Assembly: GCA_023300375.1 (NCBI GenBank)
Contig: JALZWO010000007.1
Span: 1-42,757, forward strand
Reading direction: 5' to 3'
Source: Granulosicoccus sp.
Lineage (GTDB): Bacteria > Pseudomonadota > Gammaproteobacteria > Granulosicoccales > Granulosicoccaceae
Length of the DNA: 42,757 nt
In this document: positions 26,022 to 34,711 of the stretch, in pieces
Numbering within the stretch: the stretch's first letter is position 1
How the letters are laid out: every line of letters starts with the position of its first letter
Notes under the pieces: model-generated
What the model saw: only the letters and a program-made list of their open reading frames with translations
Database searches by the model: none
Told to the model about the DNA's origin: nothing
Made by a program: the position numbers and the translations under genes

Positions 26022-26780
26022 TTAGTCTTGGACGTGGTCGTTGCTGATAAGACCACGATAAATCAAAGCACCGATGATGCCGCCCACAATGGGTGCAGCC
26101 CAGAACAACCACAATTGCTCAACAGGAGCGCTTACTGTTCCAACACCACCATCACCGAAGACGTATGCAATAACCGCAGCACCAGTGGAGCGAGCAGGAT
26201 TTACGCTCGTGTTGGTTACTGGGATACTGATCAGGTGTATGAGTGTTAAGCCCAAACCGATAGCCAGACCACCCATAGCAGGGGCTGCCTTACGTGATGT
26301 AGCTCCCATGATGATGATCAGAAAAACTGCTGTTAGGACAACTTCGCAAATCAACGCAGCGAGAACAGTATATTGGGTAGGCGAGTAGTCCCCATAACCA
26401 TTAGTTGCGAATGTTCCCGCACCATCGGCAATACTAAAGTCGGCTTGCCCAGAAGCAATAGCATACACCGTAAAAGCACCAAGCACGCCTCCAATGACCT
26501 GCGCAATAATGTATCCAGGAGCATGTGAAGCCGGAAATCGACCTCCTGCAGTCAGACCTAGAGTTACAGCCGGATTGAAGTGGCCACCAGAAACATGCCC
26601 CACTGCATACGCACCGGTAACAACAGTTAAACCGAAAGCCAAACTAACACCCACGAAACCTATGCCAAGGCTGGTACCGTTAGGAGCGACACCCCAACCC
26701 GCCGCGAGTACAGCAGCTCCACAGCCGCCCAATACGAGCCAGAATGTCCCAAATATTTCTGCAAAAAGTGATCTTGTCAT
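26022..26780 (-). CDS. aqpZ: Aquaporin Z (water channel)
   Basis: Inner-membrane major intrinsic protein of 252 residues with six helices and both NPA boxes: [11 protein letters not shown] (N69-P-A) and [12 protein letters not shown] (N194-P-A-R). The selectivity-filter positions visible are H182, T191 and R197, the pattern of water-selective AqpZ, not of glycerol facilitators. The start at 26780 opens on [19 protein letters not shown], the family N-terminus, with AGGA at proper distance; the 13-residue upstream extension is rejected. It is a single gene with a shared terminator downstream. Confidence 0.95.
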   Translation of the reverse strand: MTRSLFAEIFGTFWLVLGGCGAAVLAAGWGVAPNGTSLGIGFVGVSLAFGLTVVTGAYAVGHVSGGHFNPAVTLGLTAGGRFPASHAPGYIIAQVIGGVLGAFTVYAIASGQADFSIADGAGTFATNGYGDYSPTQYTVLAALICEVVLTAVFLIIIMGATSRKAAPAMGGLAIGLGLTLIHLISIPVTNTSVNPARSTGAAVIAYVFGDGGVGTVSAPVEQLWLFWAAPIVGGIIGALIYRGLISNDHVQD

Positions 26781-27055
26781 AATCTTATTTCCTAGACGTA
26801 AGTAACCAAAAGACAACAATAATTTGAAAGTACAGACAAAGACAAATGGCGTTTACTTGCAGAAATATTCTGTAAGTGTGATTACGATAATCAACTCCCA
26901 AACGATATTTCTCATGCAGAAGCATCGATGGTGTTAGCCGTTACTGCCGTTTGAGTCAACGTATAATGATAACACTACAGTAACAATCGCTGCCTTGTTC
27001 AAGTACTGCAAATACTATCGCAGCGTTTTAATGTTAAATGTGTGTAGATTTGTAA

Positions 27056-27111
27056 ACTAAAGATGCACTATAAAGCTAGTGCCTAGTAAAACTTATAGTT
27101 GCATCATTAGT
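27056..27111. repeat. Long imperfect palindrome (stem-loop)
   Basis: ACTAA-A-GATGCA-CTATAA (27056-27073) is complementary to TTATAG-T-TGCATC-A-TTAGT (27093-27111) with one mismatch and one bulged base, giving 17 base pairs and a 19-base loop that itself contains two CTAG tetramers. There is no T-run, so it is not a standard terminator. It could be a structured RNA element, a mobile-element remnant or a protein-binding site. Confidence 0.55.
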
Positions 27112-27312
27112 AAATACACGAATCACGAATTATTTATAGATGGTGTTTATCTTTGTAACGATTAGCAACACGACACACTTGTTAATAAATTTCTCAGTGC
27201 GTCTGCTCAACCCAAAAACTGAAGATGAGCATATAGATCAGACCTTCAAGTAATCCGATCTGTACCAAAGCTAGTGTGTACCACGAGTGAACACAATAGA
27301 GCAAACGAAATA

Positions 27313-27368
27313 GAGCACTTGAGCACTTGAGCAATAGAGCAATAGAGCAATAGAGCAATAGAGCAAGA
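27313..27368. repeat. 8-bp tandem repeat, seven units
   Basis: Seven consecutive octamers are seen: GAGCACTT twice, GAGCAATA four times, and GAGCAAGA once. A further degenerate unit (GAGCAAAC) lies at 27299-27306. The four identical central units suggest slipped-strand copying. The array is 408 bases upstream of the SDR start and lies in no gene. Confidence 0.85.
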
Positions 27369-27775
27369 TATTGAAAATCCAGGTTGCTTATGGACTAGCA
27401 AGGCGGCACGACTTGCCTCAATCTGAACACAAGCAAAAAGATTTCAACAGCAGCCACACTAGTGTGAGTATTGTCTAAACCCGAACACAGTAAATCCTGC
27501 CTTACCGGGGCTCACCCTCCTCCGACAACATCATAGGCTAATTAGCTGCATGGCTTGCACCCACATAAGCCATGTTTCCAACTGACCAGAACCTGCGAAA
27601 TGTCGTTGCAGCTTAAAAAACAGTTATTACTGTCTAGGTTAACGAATTTCGGGCACAACCTGTGATAATGGAGCAAGGCAATGTTGAAACAGTGATGGCG
27701 GATAGCTAACGCCACATCATTGCTCATCATTAATCATCTCGACAAACGAAATTTCCCAGCTATCAAGTCACCACT

Positions 27776-28660
27776 ATGAATCAAACTACGCAATCCGGGA
27801 ACGGAAGTAATGTTGTTGTTACAGGTGTATCTAGTGGCATTGGCCAAGAAACAGCACGATGCCTTGCCCAAAAGGGATATCGCGTATTCGGCAGTGTGCG
27901 AAAAAGAGCAGATGGGAAACCGTTAGAAGATGAATTAGGCGATAAATTTCACACCTTGGTATTCGATGTGTGCGACAAAGATAGCCTAGAAAGATCCTCT
28001 GATATTGTTTCGGAAATAGTTAAAGACGATGGCATCAACGCTATAGTCAATAACGCAGGTCTAGCCTTATTTGGCCCTATAGAATTACTCGACGACGACG
28101 CCTTTGAGCATATTATCAAAGTCAATCTCTTGGGGACACGGTTCGTAACAAATGCATTCTTACCGTTGTTGCGTATTGGCAATAGAGAAGATCAGAGATC
28201 AAAAATAATCAACATCAGTTCTCTATCAGGAATATTTAACACCCCTATGAATGGCGCGTATTGCATCTCCAAACATGCGATGGAAAGCTTAGGCGAAATA
28301 TATCGACGGGAATTATTTGGCGAACACATCGATGTGGTCTCTATCCGTTCAGGCCCAATACAGTCCGAGATATGGCGAAAAAACATCGATTCCACAAATG
28401 CTTATGAGGGAACTGTCTATGAGAAAATGGCAAAAAAAACTCACAAGATTATGGAACATGCTAAAAAATCTGCGTTGCCGCCATCCGTGATCGCAGAGCT
28501 GGCTTTGGACATTATTGAGGGTCGAAAGAAAAAACTCAGCTACCACATTGGAGAAGGGGCACGAATTTCGCAAATTTTGTCCTCGTCTTTGATGCCAAAA
28601 CGATGGGCTGACAAATTAATTCATAATGCGCTGAACAAGAAGAACCAAAACACGCAATGA
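27776..28660 (+). CDS. SDR-family oxidoreductase
   Basis: Classical short-chain dehydrogenase/reductase of 294 residues. The NAD(P)-binding glycine motif TGVSSGIG is at 16-23, NNAG at 92-95, and the catalytic residues are S148, Y162 and K166 (AYCISKHAMES). The arginines after the second strand (SVRKRADG) favour NADP. The C-terminal part (about 200-294) is basic and slightly longer than usual, as in retinol/steroid-dehydrogenase-like SDRs. The substrate is unknown. Its stop overlaps the start of the small membrane protein gene by four bases (ATGA), so the two are cotranslated. No clear ribosome-binding site is seen upstream. Confidence 0.88.
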   Translation: MNQTTQSGNGSNVVVTGVSSGIGQETARCLAQKGYRVFGSVRKRADGKPLEDELGDKFHTLVFDVCDKDSLERSSDIVSEIVKDDGINAIVNNAGLALFGPIELLDDDAFEHIIKVNLLGTRFVTNAFLPLLRIGNREDQRSKIINISSLSGIFNTPMNGAYCISKHAMESLGEIYRRELFGEHIDVVSIRSGPIQSEIWRKNIDSTNAYEGTVYEKMAKKTHKIMEHAKKSALPPSVIAELALDIIEGRKKKLSYHIGEGARISQILSSSLMPKRWADKLIHNALNKKNQNTQ

Positions 28661-28998
28661 CACCACATTTTTTACAATACGTTGGAGCTGCACTCGCCAT
28701 ACTTATTGGCTTAAATGGATTTTTCCGCCCTCTGCACATGGGACGCTTGGTTGGGCTTGCTGCTGACACCAAGGTGGGCCTTGTGGAAATTCGGGTTCTA
28801 TTTGGTAGCTTTCTCGTCGTCCTTCCTGCCTTGGCCATAGTATCTCAAAAAGCTGAATTGTTCGAATTTTTTGGCATGGCAGCTGTTGCTGCAGCAATAA
28901 TAAAAACGACCTTTACCTACTTGGACCAATGCCCTTTGAAAGCTATCTGGTTTGGCATAACCGTAGACGTCATCCTGGCGATTTTGCTTTTATGGTGA
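28657..28998 (+). CDS. Small four-helix membrane protein (DUF4345-like)
   Basis: Protein of 113 residues with four hydrophobic segments (about 7-22, 44-62, 70-86 and 95-113) and little outside the membrane. The lines GLNGFFRPLHMGRLVGLAAD and EIRVLFGSFLVVLPALAIV fit the DUF4345 type of small inner-membrane proteins, whose function is not known. Translation is coupled to the SDR gene through the ATGA overlap, so a role connected with the same, probably lipid-like, substrate is possible but unproven. Confidence 0.72.
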   Translation: MTPHFLQYVGAALAILIGLNGFFRPLHMGRLVGLAADTKVGLVEIRVLFGSFLVVLPALAIVSQKAELFEFFGMAAVAAAIIKTTFTYLDQCPLKAIWFGITVDVILAILLLW

Positions 28999-29046
28999 GC
29001 AGAGCTCAGTGGCACCTCGACGACTAAGCCACATCTCAGTGTGCAT

Positions 29047-30096
29047 TTAAACGTTACCAATGCGCAGGCCAGCAAGATCAAAAACGTGGCATTTCTGTGG
29101 ATCCACCCCTAATACGCAGCGATCACCCGGGCGCATATGATGTTCACCATCCAGTCTTGCCACAAGCTGCTGACCATCTTCGAGCAACAAGTGTACGAAG
29201 GCTTCTCCGCCTAAGTGCTCGAAAACTTGCACCTCACCCCGCAATTGCCCTCGCTCATCAACTCTTAAATGTTCGGGCCGGATACCAAGCGTGACATCGC
29301 CATCGGCGTGCACGCGTTTGCAAAGATGAGTCGCCCCTAAAGACACTTGCTCAGATTGACACGCCGCCTCGAGAAAATTCATCGCTGGCGAGCCAATGAA
29401 TCCTGCAACAAATCTATTAGCTGGCTCTCGATAAAGCTCCAGAGGTGTGCCTACCTGCTCTACAGATCCATCTCGAAACACCACAATACGATCTGCCAAT
29501 GTCATGGCCTCCACTTGATCATGTGTGACATAGACCATTGTGTTTTTTAACCGCTGATGCAACTTGAGTATTTCTACTCGCATGTGTACTCGCAATGCAG
29601 CATCAAGATTTGACAAGGGCTCATCGAATAGAAAGACCTGGGGCTCTCTAACAATAGCTCGACCTATGGCCACACGTTGTCGTTGCCCTCCCGATAATTC
29701 GCGTGGCTTACGACCCATCAAATCTTGCAAACCGAGAATATCGGCCGCTATATTGACGCGCTTGTCGATCTCGGATTTATCCACTTTGGCATGTTTCAGA
29801 GAAAAACCTAGATTGCCTCGCACATCTTTGTGCGGATACAACGCGTAGGACTGGAACACCATGGCAATGCCCCGATTAGAGGGAGGTTGATGATCAATGC
29901 GTTGACCATCAATATGAATTTCGCCTGCAGTGAGTGTTTCAAGCCCGGCAATCATACGTAGCAAGGTTGATTTGCCACAGCCACTAGGCCCCACAAATAC
30001 AACAAGCTCACCGTGTTCAACAGCGAGTTCCATGTTCTGAATAACCGTTGTATCACCAAACGCTTTTTTAACTGATTTTAATTCTAGTGTTGCCAT
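29047..30096 (-). CDS. Carbohydrate ABC transporter ATP-binding protein (MalK/UgpC type)
   Basis: ATPase of 349 residues for a CUT1-type sugar importer. Walker A GPSGCGKST is at 36-44, the signature LSGGQRQR at 134-141, Walker B FLFDEPLSNLD at 155-165, and the switch VTHD at 190-193. The C-terminal TOBE/OB region (from about 235, with LGIRPEHLRV) is that of MalK/UgpC. The start is set at 30096, where the ATG overlaps the stop of the upstream permease (TGATG). A longer frame from 30297 would lie inside that gene and is not family-like. It is the last gene of a four-gene importer operon. Confidence 0.9.
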   Translation of the reverse strand: MATLELKSVKKAFGDTTVIQNMELAVEHGELVVFVGPSGCGKSTLLRMIAGLETLTAGEIHIDGQRIDHQPPSNRGIAMVFQSYALYPHKDVRGNLGFSLKHAKVDKSEIDKRVNIAADILGLQDLMGRKPRELSGGQRQRVAIGRAIVREPQVFLFDEPLSNLDAALRVHMRVEILKLHQRLKNTMVYVTHDQVEAMTLADRIVVFRDGSVEQVGTPLELYREPANRFVAGFIGSPAMNFLEAACQSEQVSLGATHLCKRVHADGDVTLGIRPEHLRVDERGQLRGEVQVFEHLGGEAFVHLLLEDGQQLVARLDGEHHMRPGDRCVLGVDPQKCHVFDLAGLRIGNV

Positions 30097-30935
30097 CAGC
30101 CCTTGACCGCTCCGGTTGTAATGCCGCGAATCAATTGGCGGGAAAAAATGATGTACATAACAAGGACCGGCATGATGGCAACAGACAACGCAGCCAGAAC
30201 AGAACCCCACTTCACGGTGTATTGACCAATAAATTGTTGCACCCCAAGGGTGACAGTTCGAGTCTCCTCGCCGGGTGACAGGATTAAGGGAAACCACAGA
30301 TCGTTCCAGATTGGGATCATTGAAAAAACGGCAACAGTGGCAATGACTGGACGCACCAGTGGCAGAACAACCTCAAAAAATATTCGATATTCAGACAATC
30401 CATCAATACGAGCACTGTCTTTAATTTCTCGGGAAACAGAGCGCAGAAATTCTGTGAAAATGAAAATGGCTATAGGCAGCCCTTGAGCGGTGTAGACCAG
30501 TATTAATGCGGTCAACGTATTGGTCAGGCCTAGGCCCACAATCAGGTCAAGTAACGCCACTGTGCCCAACCTGATAGGCACCATGATGCCAACAATGAGA
30601 TAAAGGCTGATGAACGTGTTGCCTTTAAATTCATACTCAGATACAGCGTGTGCAGCCATAGCGCCAAAGAGCAATATGAAAAACAGTGACACACACGTAA
30701 CCGTCAAGCTGTTGCCAAAAAACATCGGGAAATCACTGTTTGCCATGACACTTTCATAACCCTTCAGTGACAGCGATTTACCAATAGGCAAACCCAGAGC
30801 ATCTCCAAAAATAGCTTTGCGGGTTTTGAAGCTATTGATCAGAATCAATACCAGTGGAAACACAGCTAGCAAAGTCCAGGCGAGCAATACGGCGTGTATC
30901 ACTGTACTCGATAAATGGTCTTGAACGCGTCTCAT
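30096..30935 (-). CDS. Carbohydrate ABC transporter permease (MalG type)
   Basis: Inner-membrane permease of 279 residues with six hydrophobic segments. The cytoplasmic EAA loop EIKDSARIDGLSEYRIFFEV and the following VLPLVRPVIATVAVFSM identify the MalG/UgpE type. The start at 30935 (MRRVQDHLSS) overlaps the stop of the upstream permease (ATGA), which decides against the longer frame from 30980. It pairs with the next gene to form the channel; the sugar is not evident. Confidence 0.9.
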   Translation of the reverse strand: MRRVQDHLSSTVIHAVLLAWTLLAVFPLVLILINSFKTRKAIFGDALGLPIGKSLSLKGYESVMANSDFPMFFGNSLTVTCVSLFFILLFGAMAAHAVSEYEFKGNTFISLYLIVGIMVPIRLGTVALLDLIVGLGLTNTLTALILVYTAQGLPIAIFIFTEFLRSVSREIKDSARIDGLSEYRIFFEVVLPLVRPVIATVAVFSMIPIWNDLWFPLILSPGEETRTVTLGVQQFIGQYTVKWGSVLAALSVAIMPVLVMYIIFSRQLIRGITTGAVKG

Positions 30936-31870
30936 GAGTCGTAACGCTGTAGCTTTCGCTGTACACCAAACAGATAACAACCAACACCTACAAGGATGAT
31001 GAAAAACAGCGCTGAGGCAACGGTTGCCCCCATAAATTGATCGCCTAGCTGCGCTTGAAAACCAAAGAAGGTTCTAAACAAAAAGGTACCCATGACATCG
31101 GTTGAGAAATTTGGTCCTGCCAATCCTCCCTGAATAGAGTAGATTAAGTCGAAGCTGGCTGTAAAATTACCGATGTAGGTCAGTATGGACACAAGCCCCA
31201 GTGTGGGCAGTATCATCGGGAGTTTGACCTTCCAGAATATCCACCAACCGTTGAGTCCATCTATGCGAGCCGCTTCGATGGTTTCTTCGGGAATGTTCAG
31301 CAATGCGGCGTAAAACAAAATTAACGGAATACCGACGTACTGCCAGATCGAAATAAGTGTCACGGTGACCAACGCACTACTCTCCAACCCCAGCCACGGC
31401 TTAAACCATAGGCCAAGACCAATCGCCTCCATGGCATCGGGAGTAACACCCCACAGTGGCGAGAGAATTAATTGCCAGATAAAACCTATAACTACCACTG
31501 ACAATAACGTAGGTAGAAAAAAAACAGTTCGGTAAATCGCTGCCCCCTTTAGCGTGGGTATGCTGAGCAGTGCCGCCAGTGCAAGCGCAATAGGATTTTG
31601 AATGAGCATGTGCATGATAAAAAGCACAACATTATTCTTGAACGCATTCCAAAACTGCTCAGCCCAATATGGCTCGCCGAGCAAACGCAGGTAATTGGCT
31701 AAACCCACAAACTGTGATTGCCCCTCATCGGACACGTACAACGACAATCGTAGCGATTCTACGATGGGGTAGATGGCAAAGACCGTGTAGATCAGCGTCG
31801 CGGGTGCCAGAAAAACCAAAATGTACCAACGGCGCTTTACATAATCAGGTATGGGGTTATCGGTGTGCAT
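30932..31870 (-). CDS. Carbohydrate ABC transporter permease (MalF/UgpA type)
   Basis: Inner-membrane permease of 312 residues, partner of the MalG-type protein. The EAA loop reads ETIEAARIDGLNGWWIFWKV and is followed by KLPMILPTLGLVSILTYIG. The N-terminus (MHTDNPIPDYVKRRWYILVF) leads directly into the first helix. A longer frame from 31921 exists but adds non-family residues. The 137 bases between it and the binding-protein gene show no strong structure and no clear ribosome-binding site. Confidence 0.9.
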   Translation of the reverse strand: MHTDNPIPDYVKRRWYILVFLAPATLIYTVFAIYPIVESLRLSLYVSDEGQSQFVGLANYLRLLGEPYWAEQFWNAFKNNVVLFIMHMLIQNPIALALAALLSIPTLKGAAIYRTVFFLPTLLSVVVIGFIWQLILSPLWGVTPDAMEAIGLGLWFKPWLGLESSALVTVTLISIWQYVGIPLILFYAALLNIPEETIEAARIDGLNGWWIFWKVKLPMILPTLGLVSILTYIGNFTASFDLIYSIQGGLAGPNFSTDVMGTFLFRTFFGFQAQLGDQFMGATVASALFFIILVGVGCYLFGVQRKLQRYDS

Positions 31871-32007
31871 GAGTATAAAAGATACGCGGAGCACAAATAA
31901 AAAACCGAGCAAACAGCGCAAGCTGTTGGCCCGGCCACACGTATAGATTTCCTTTGTACAGCATAGGTAAAAGATTCATCTAACCGTGTATTTTTGAATA
32001 GCGTGCC

Positions 32008-33261
32008 TTATTCGGGTTTATACCAGCCGTCCAAGTTAGCTTGCGCTTCAACAGCTGCATCTTCAGGGGACATGCTGCCGTTGATAACATTGGCCGTTAA
32101 AGTCCACAACTGATTGCCCAGTGCCGGCTCCCCTCGCGAGAGAATTTGATGAGCCACACGAATGGTGGATTCACAATTGCCACGCATAGCAACAAATTCC
32201 TGCGCCAACTCATTCTCAACATCAATATCATGATTACCCAACGAAAAGAATCCTGGTGCGGCATTGGTCAGAAGGCCCGCAAATTCAGCAGACGTTGTCC
32301 ACTCAAGAAATGTCGTCACGGCTTCCTTGTTTTCCGTAGCTGCATTCATGCCGATGCCAATATCCGTGTGGTCGCTGATATAGCACTTGCTGTTTGCATC
32401 CTTTCTAGGCGGCGCGAAAGCCCCCAATTCGAAATCTGCATTCTCCTGAAATCCTGTGATCTCCCACGAACCCGTTGGATAGATAGCAGCTCGACCCAAG
32501 GTAAACAAATTTTGGCTATCTGTGTAGCCTTGCGCCTGATAGCCATTGCCCAGATAAGAAGTCCACCTCTGCATCTGTCTGAATCCTTCAACGTAGGCAT
32601 CATCGGTTAGTTTTGCATCACCGCTGAGAATGGCAAGACGCCCTTCCTCACCACCCCAGTAGCTCGGACCTACATTGGTATAACCCATAGTGGCCGCTTC
32701 CCATTGGTCTTTCGTACCCATGGCTAGGGGTATGTAGCTGCCCTCTTCCGCTATGGAGTCCAGCACGGAATAGAATTCATCTTCCGTGGTGGGTACTTCC
32801 AGTCCAAGCTCAGCAAATGCCTCTTTGTTGTACATGAAGGCGTGGATGACTGATGCCATGGGTACGCAAAATATTGCATCTCCCGAGTCAGTGGACCAAG
32901 CAGCTTTAGCGACATCTGAAAAATTCTCAAGACCTGCCATACCCTTTATATCAGCAAGGCTGCCAGCGTCATACATAGCCAGAGAATTGTCAAAAGGACG
33001 GCAAGTGATAATATCACCTGCGGTGCCTCCTGCTATTCTTGCATTCAGCGCAGCGTTGTATTCGGTGGCCGCAGTAGGCTTGAATTCAACGTCAATTTCC
33101 GGATAGGCCGCTTCAAATACCGGCAGAATTTTTTCATCCCAAATTGCCTGGTCGTCGGCGCGCCAACTTTCAATGGTGATAACGGTTTTTTCAGCTAGCG
33201 CAACACCTGACAAACTCATCGACACCGCTAGTGCCGCAGTCTTAAGTGCAAATCTTTGCAT
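32008..33261 (-). CDS. Carbohydrate ABC transporter periplasmic binding protein
   Basis: Family 1 extracellular solute-binding protein of 417 residues. A signal peptide covers residues 1-23 (MQRFALKTAALAVSMSLSG, cleavage after VALA). The mature protein begins KTVITIESWRADDQAIWDEK and contains aromatic residues typical of sugar sites (SYWGGEEG, YPTGSWEITGF, LDGWYKPE at the end). AGGAG stands nine bases before the ATG. It is the first gene of the operon (binding protein, MalF type, MalG type, ATPase). No glycoside hydrolase or regulator adjoins, so the substrate is open. Confidence 0.9.
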   Translation of the reverse strand: MQRFALKTAALAVSMSLSGVALAEKTVITIESWRADDQAIWDEKILPVFEAAYPEIDVEFKPTAATEYNAALNARIAGGTAGDIITCRPFDNSLAMYDAGSLADIKGMAGLENFSDVAKAAWSTDSGDAIFCVPMASVIHAFMYNKEAFAELGLEVPTTEDEFYSVLDSIAEEGSYIPLAMGTKDQWEAATMGYTNVGPSYWGGEEGRLAILSGDAKLTDDAYVEGFRQMQRWTSYLGNGYQAQGYTDSQNLFTLGRAAIYPTGSWEITGFQENADFELGAFAPPRKDANSKCYISDHTDIGIGMNAATENKEAVTTFLEWTTSAEFAGLLTNAAPGFFSLGNHDIDVENELAQEFVAMRGNCESTIRVAHQILSRGEPALGNQLWTLTANVINGSMSPEDAAVEAQANLDGWYKPE

Positions 33262-33393
33262 GAATTTTCTCCTCTTATCCTCATAATCGAGTCTCCCGAT
33301 AGTATCGCCAATCGGCTCAGACGTAAAATGAAATGTGAGGCAGCGGGTGATGAATGTAAATACTGCGTGATTAAATTGCCCATGCTAATCACT

Positions 33394-33417
33394 TTGGGGC
33401 GTCGGAAGACACCCCAA
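33394..33417 (-). promoter_or_regulatory. Stable 10-bp hairpin between the DCC gene and the sugar importer
   Basis: TTGGGGCGTC (33394-33403) and GACACCCCAA (33408-33417) pair around a four-base loop. As RNA from the minus strand all ten pairs form, one as G-U. It lies just past the end of the DCC-family gene and upstream of the importer operon. There is no U-run after it, so it is an atypical terminator or another regulatory hairpin. Confidence 0.5.
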
Positions 33418-33436
33418 CATCAAGGCTTTAATATAC

Positions 33437-33850
33437 TTACAACTTTCCAGCAGTATCTTCACTGTGCTTTGCATGCCTGTTAGTAAGGCGGAGCCTGTGC
33501 TTCGCAAACACACGATACCCACCTTCCATAATTGTCAGTAAAAAAGGCGTGTGTTTTATGATGGGCACTAATCGACGGTAGTAAGGCAAATGCTTCCAGA
33601 TATTCAGAAAACCCGCGACGCCGGTGTGCATTTGCAGTGATTCATCAGCTACATGAATTCGATCCATCGCTTGTTGATGAGTAATACCTGCATCGAGCAA
33701 AGCCTGTTTGTCTTGATTAATATCTACCCATTTAATAGCGTTAGCGGCGTCCATTTTTTGCATCAATTTAACTTCTTTATTGCAAAGAGGACAATCACCG
33801 TCATGATAAACCGTGGCTTTGGGTGTGGCACTGTTGGTGTCGTTGGTCAT
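33437..33850 (-). CDS. DCC-family thiol-disulfide oxidoreductase-like protein (DUF393)
   Basis: Protein of 137 residues with the family motif at its N-terminus, VYHDGDCPLC (C20-x2-C23), and the later lines GVAGFLNIWKHLPYYRRLVP and FAKHRLRL characteristic of DUF393 (DCC) proteins. These have a thioredoxin-like fold with a CxxC pair; enzymatic function is mostly unproven. The last dozen residues are polar and not conserved. It stands alone, divergent from the DUF1801 gene. Confidence 0.88.
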   Translation of the reverse strand: MTNDTNSATPKATVYHDGDCPLCNKEVKLMQKMDAANAIKWVDINQDKQALLDAGITHQQAMDRIHVADESLQMHTGVAGFLNIWKHLPYYRRLVPIIKHTPFLLTIMEGGYRVFAKHRLRLTNRHAKHSEDTAGKL

Positions 33851-34033
33851 TAAGCAGCCTTTTATTGAATTCTTGTCAAAGGTTTGGTTTAACGCCTCAC
33901 TTGCAGACTTCCCAACCAGTACCTGTGTGATACCTCATTTTATGAATCTTGGATTAAACCACCAGACAAAATATTGGCGGAATACCGAACACTGGCACTG
34001 ATCGAAGAAGTGGCCGTTTCATTTTCAGCCATA

Positions 34034-34465
34034 ATGGAGCTACAAGTGTACGAATTTGCCAACTCGGCAGTAAAAGCGGCTTTTAATCGGTTCCCCACCT
34101 CACACAAGGCGCAACTACTTCAGTTACGCGACATGATACTGGCTACGGGGGATGCGCTGAATCTACCAGAGGGTATTGAAGAAACACTCAAATGGGGTGA
34201 GCCCAGCTATTTGCCAAATAAACCAAAGCTCGGATCAACCATCCGTATCAGTCAGTTTGACGATAACAATGTGGGGCTGTATTTCAATTGCCCAACCATG
34301 CTGGTTGAGAACTTTAGGTCTATGTATGGCGACGAACTCTCATACTCAAAAAATCGCGCGATAGTGTTCAGCACAAAGTCGCCATTGCCTGAAAACATAA
34401 TTGCAAACTGTACACGAATGGCCCTCAGATACCATCTGGACAAAGTAACGCAAGTCATCTGTTAG
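34034..34465 (+). CDS. DUF1801-family protein
   Basis: Protein of 143 residues matching DUF1801: AFNRFPTSHKAQLLQLRDMI, EETLKWGEPSYLPNKPKLGS, then VGLYFNCPTMLVENFRSMYG. The fold is YdhG/frataxin-like; the function is unknown. The start at 34034 (MELQVYEF) is preferred; the frame is open upstream to 33974, but those twenty residues are not family-like. It lies between the divergent DCC gene and the large molybdo-flavoprotein gene. Confidence 0.8.
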   Translation: MELQVYEFANSAVKAAFNRFPTSHKAQLLQLRDMILATGDALNLPEGIEETLKWGEPSYLPNKPKLGSTIRISQFDDNNVGLYFNCPTMLVENFRSMYGDELSYSKNRAIVFSTKSPLPENIIANCTRMALRYHLDKVTQVIC

Positions 34466-34711
34466 TCGGTTCCTACAACACTACACTCACCATCATCCCA
34501 CGTTGTGATGGCGCGCCTGTTGAATAGTCCTCGTCAGTTAACGATTCGGTAAACCAGCCCACCTTTTTTCGAATGCATACGGCAACGTTGTTGCATACAA
34601 TGTCCTAATATTCGATACTACAAGTATGTGGTTTCAAAAAATCCCATATCTCCTTATTTTTACTCGTCTTTTAACATTTTTATTGTAAAAGCGAACCGAC
34701 AGCACACCACC

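Larger units (their letters stand above)
26781..27775. other. Gene-free stretch of about 1 kb between aqpZ and the SDR gene
   Basis: No convincing protein-coding frame is seen on either strand. The stretch is AT-rich and holds the long imperfect palindrome at 27056-27111, an 8-bp tandem repeat at 27313-27368, a TATAAT hexamer at 26962-26967 (plus strand) and a weak -35/-10 pair for aqpZ on the minus strand (TTGACT at 26959-26954, TAACAC at 26936-26931). No tRNA, rRNA or insertion-sequence end was recognised. A reverse frame of 62 codons at 27542-27730 has no family features and no ribosome-binding site. Confidence 0.6.

Noticed and set aside
26931-26959. aqpZ promoter TTGACT-N17-TAACAC on the minus strand
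   Set aside because: The -10 hexamer matches only half of the consensus and lies about 150 bases from the gene; kept only as a note on the region.
27299-27368. CRISPR-like array
   Set aside because: The units are only 8 bp and directly adjacent, without spacers and without cas genes; it is a simple tandem repeat.
27542-27730. Reverse-strand frame of 62 codons in the gene-free region
   Set aside because: No ribosome-binding site, no family features, and an amino-acid composition typical of random frames.
29009-29032. GTGGC...GCCAC inverted repeat between the small membrane protein gene and the ATPase gene
   Set aside because: Only five pairs with a 14-base loop; not a credible terminator.
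29047-30297. 416-residue version of the sugar ABC ATPase
   Set aside because: The first 67 residues lie within the upstream permease gene and are not family-like; the ATG at 30096 overlaps the permease stop in the usual operon manner.
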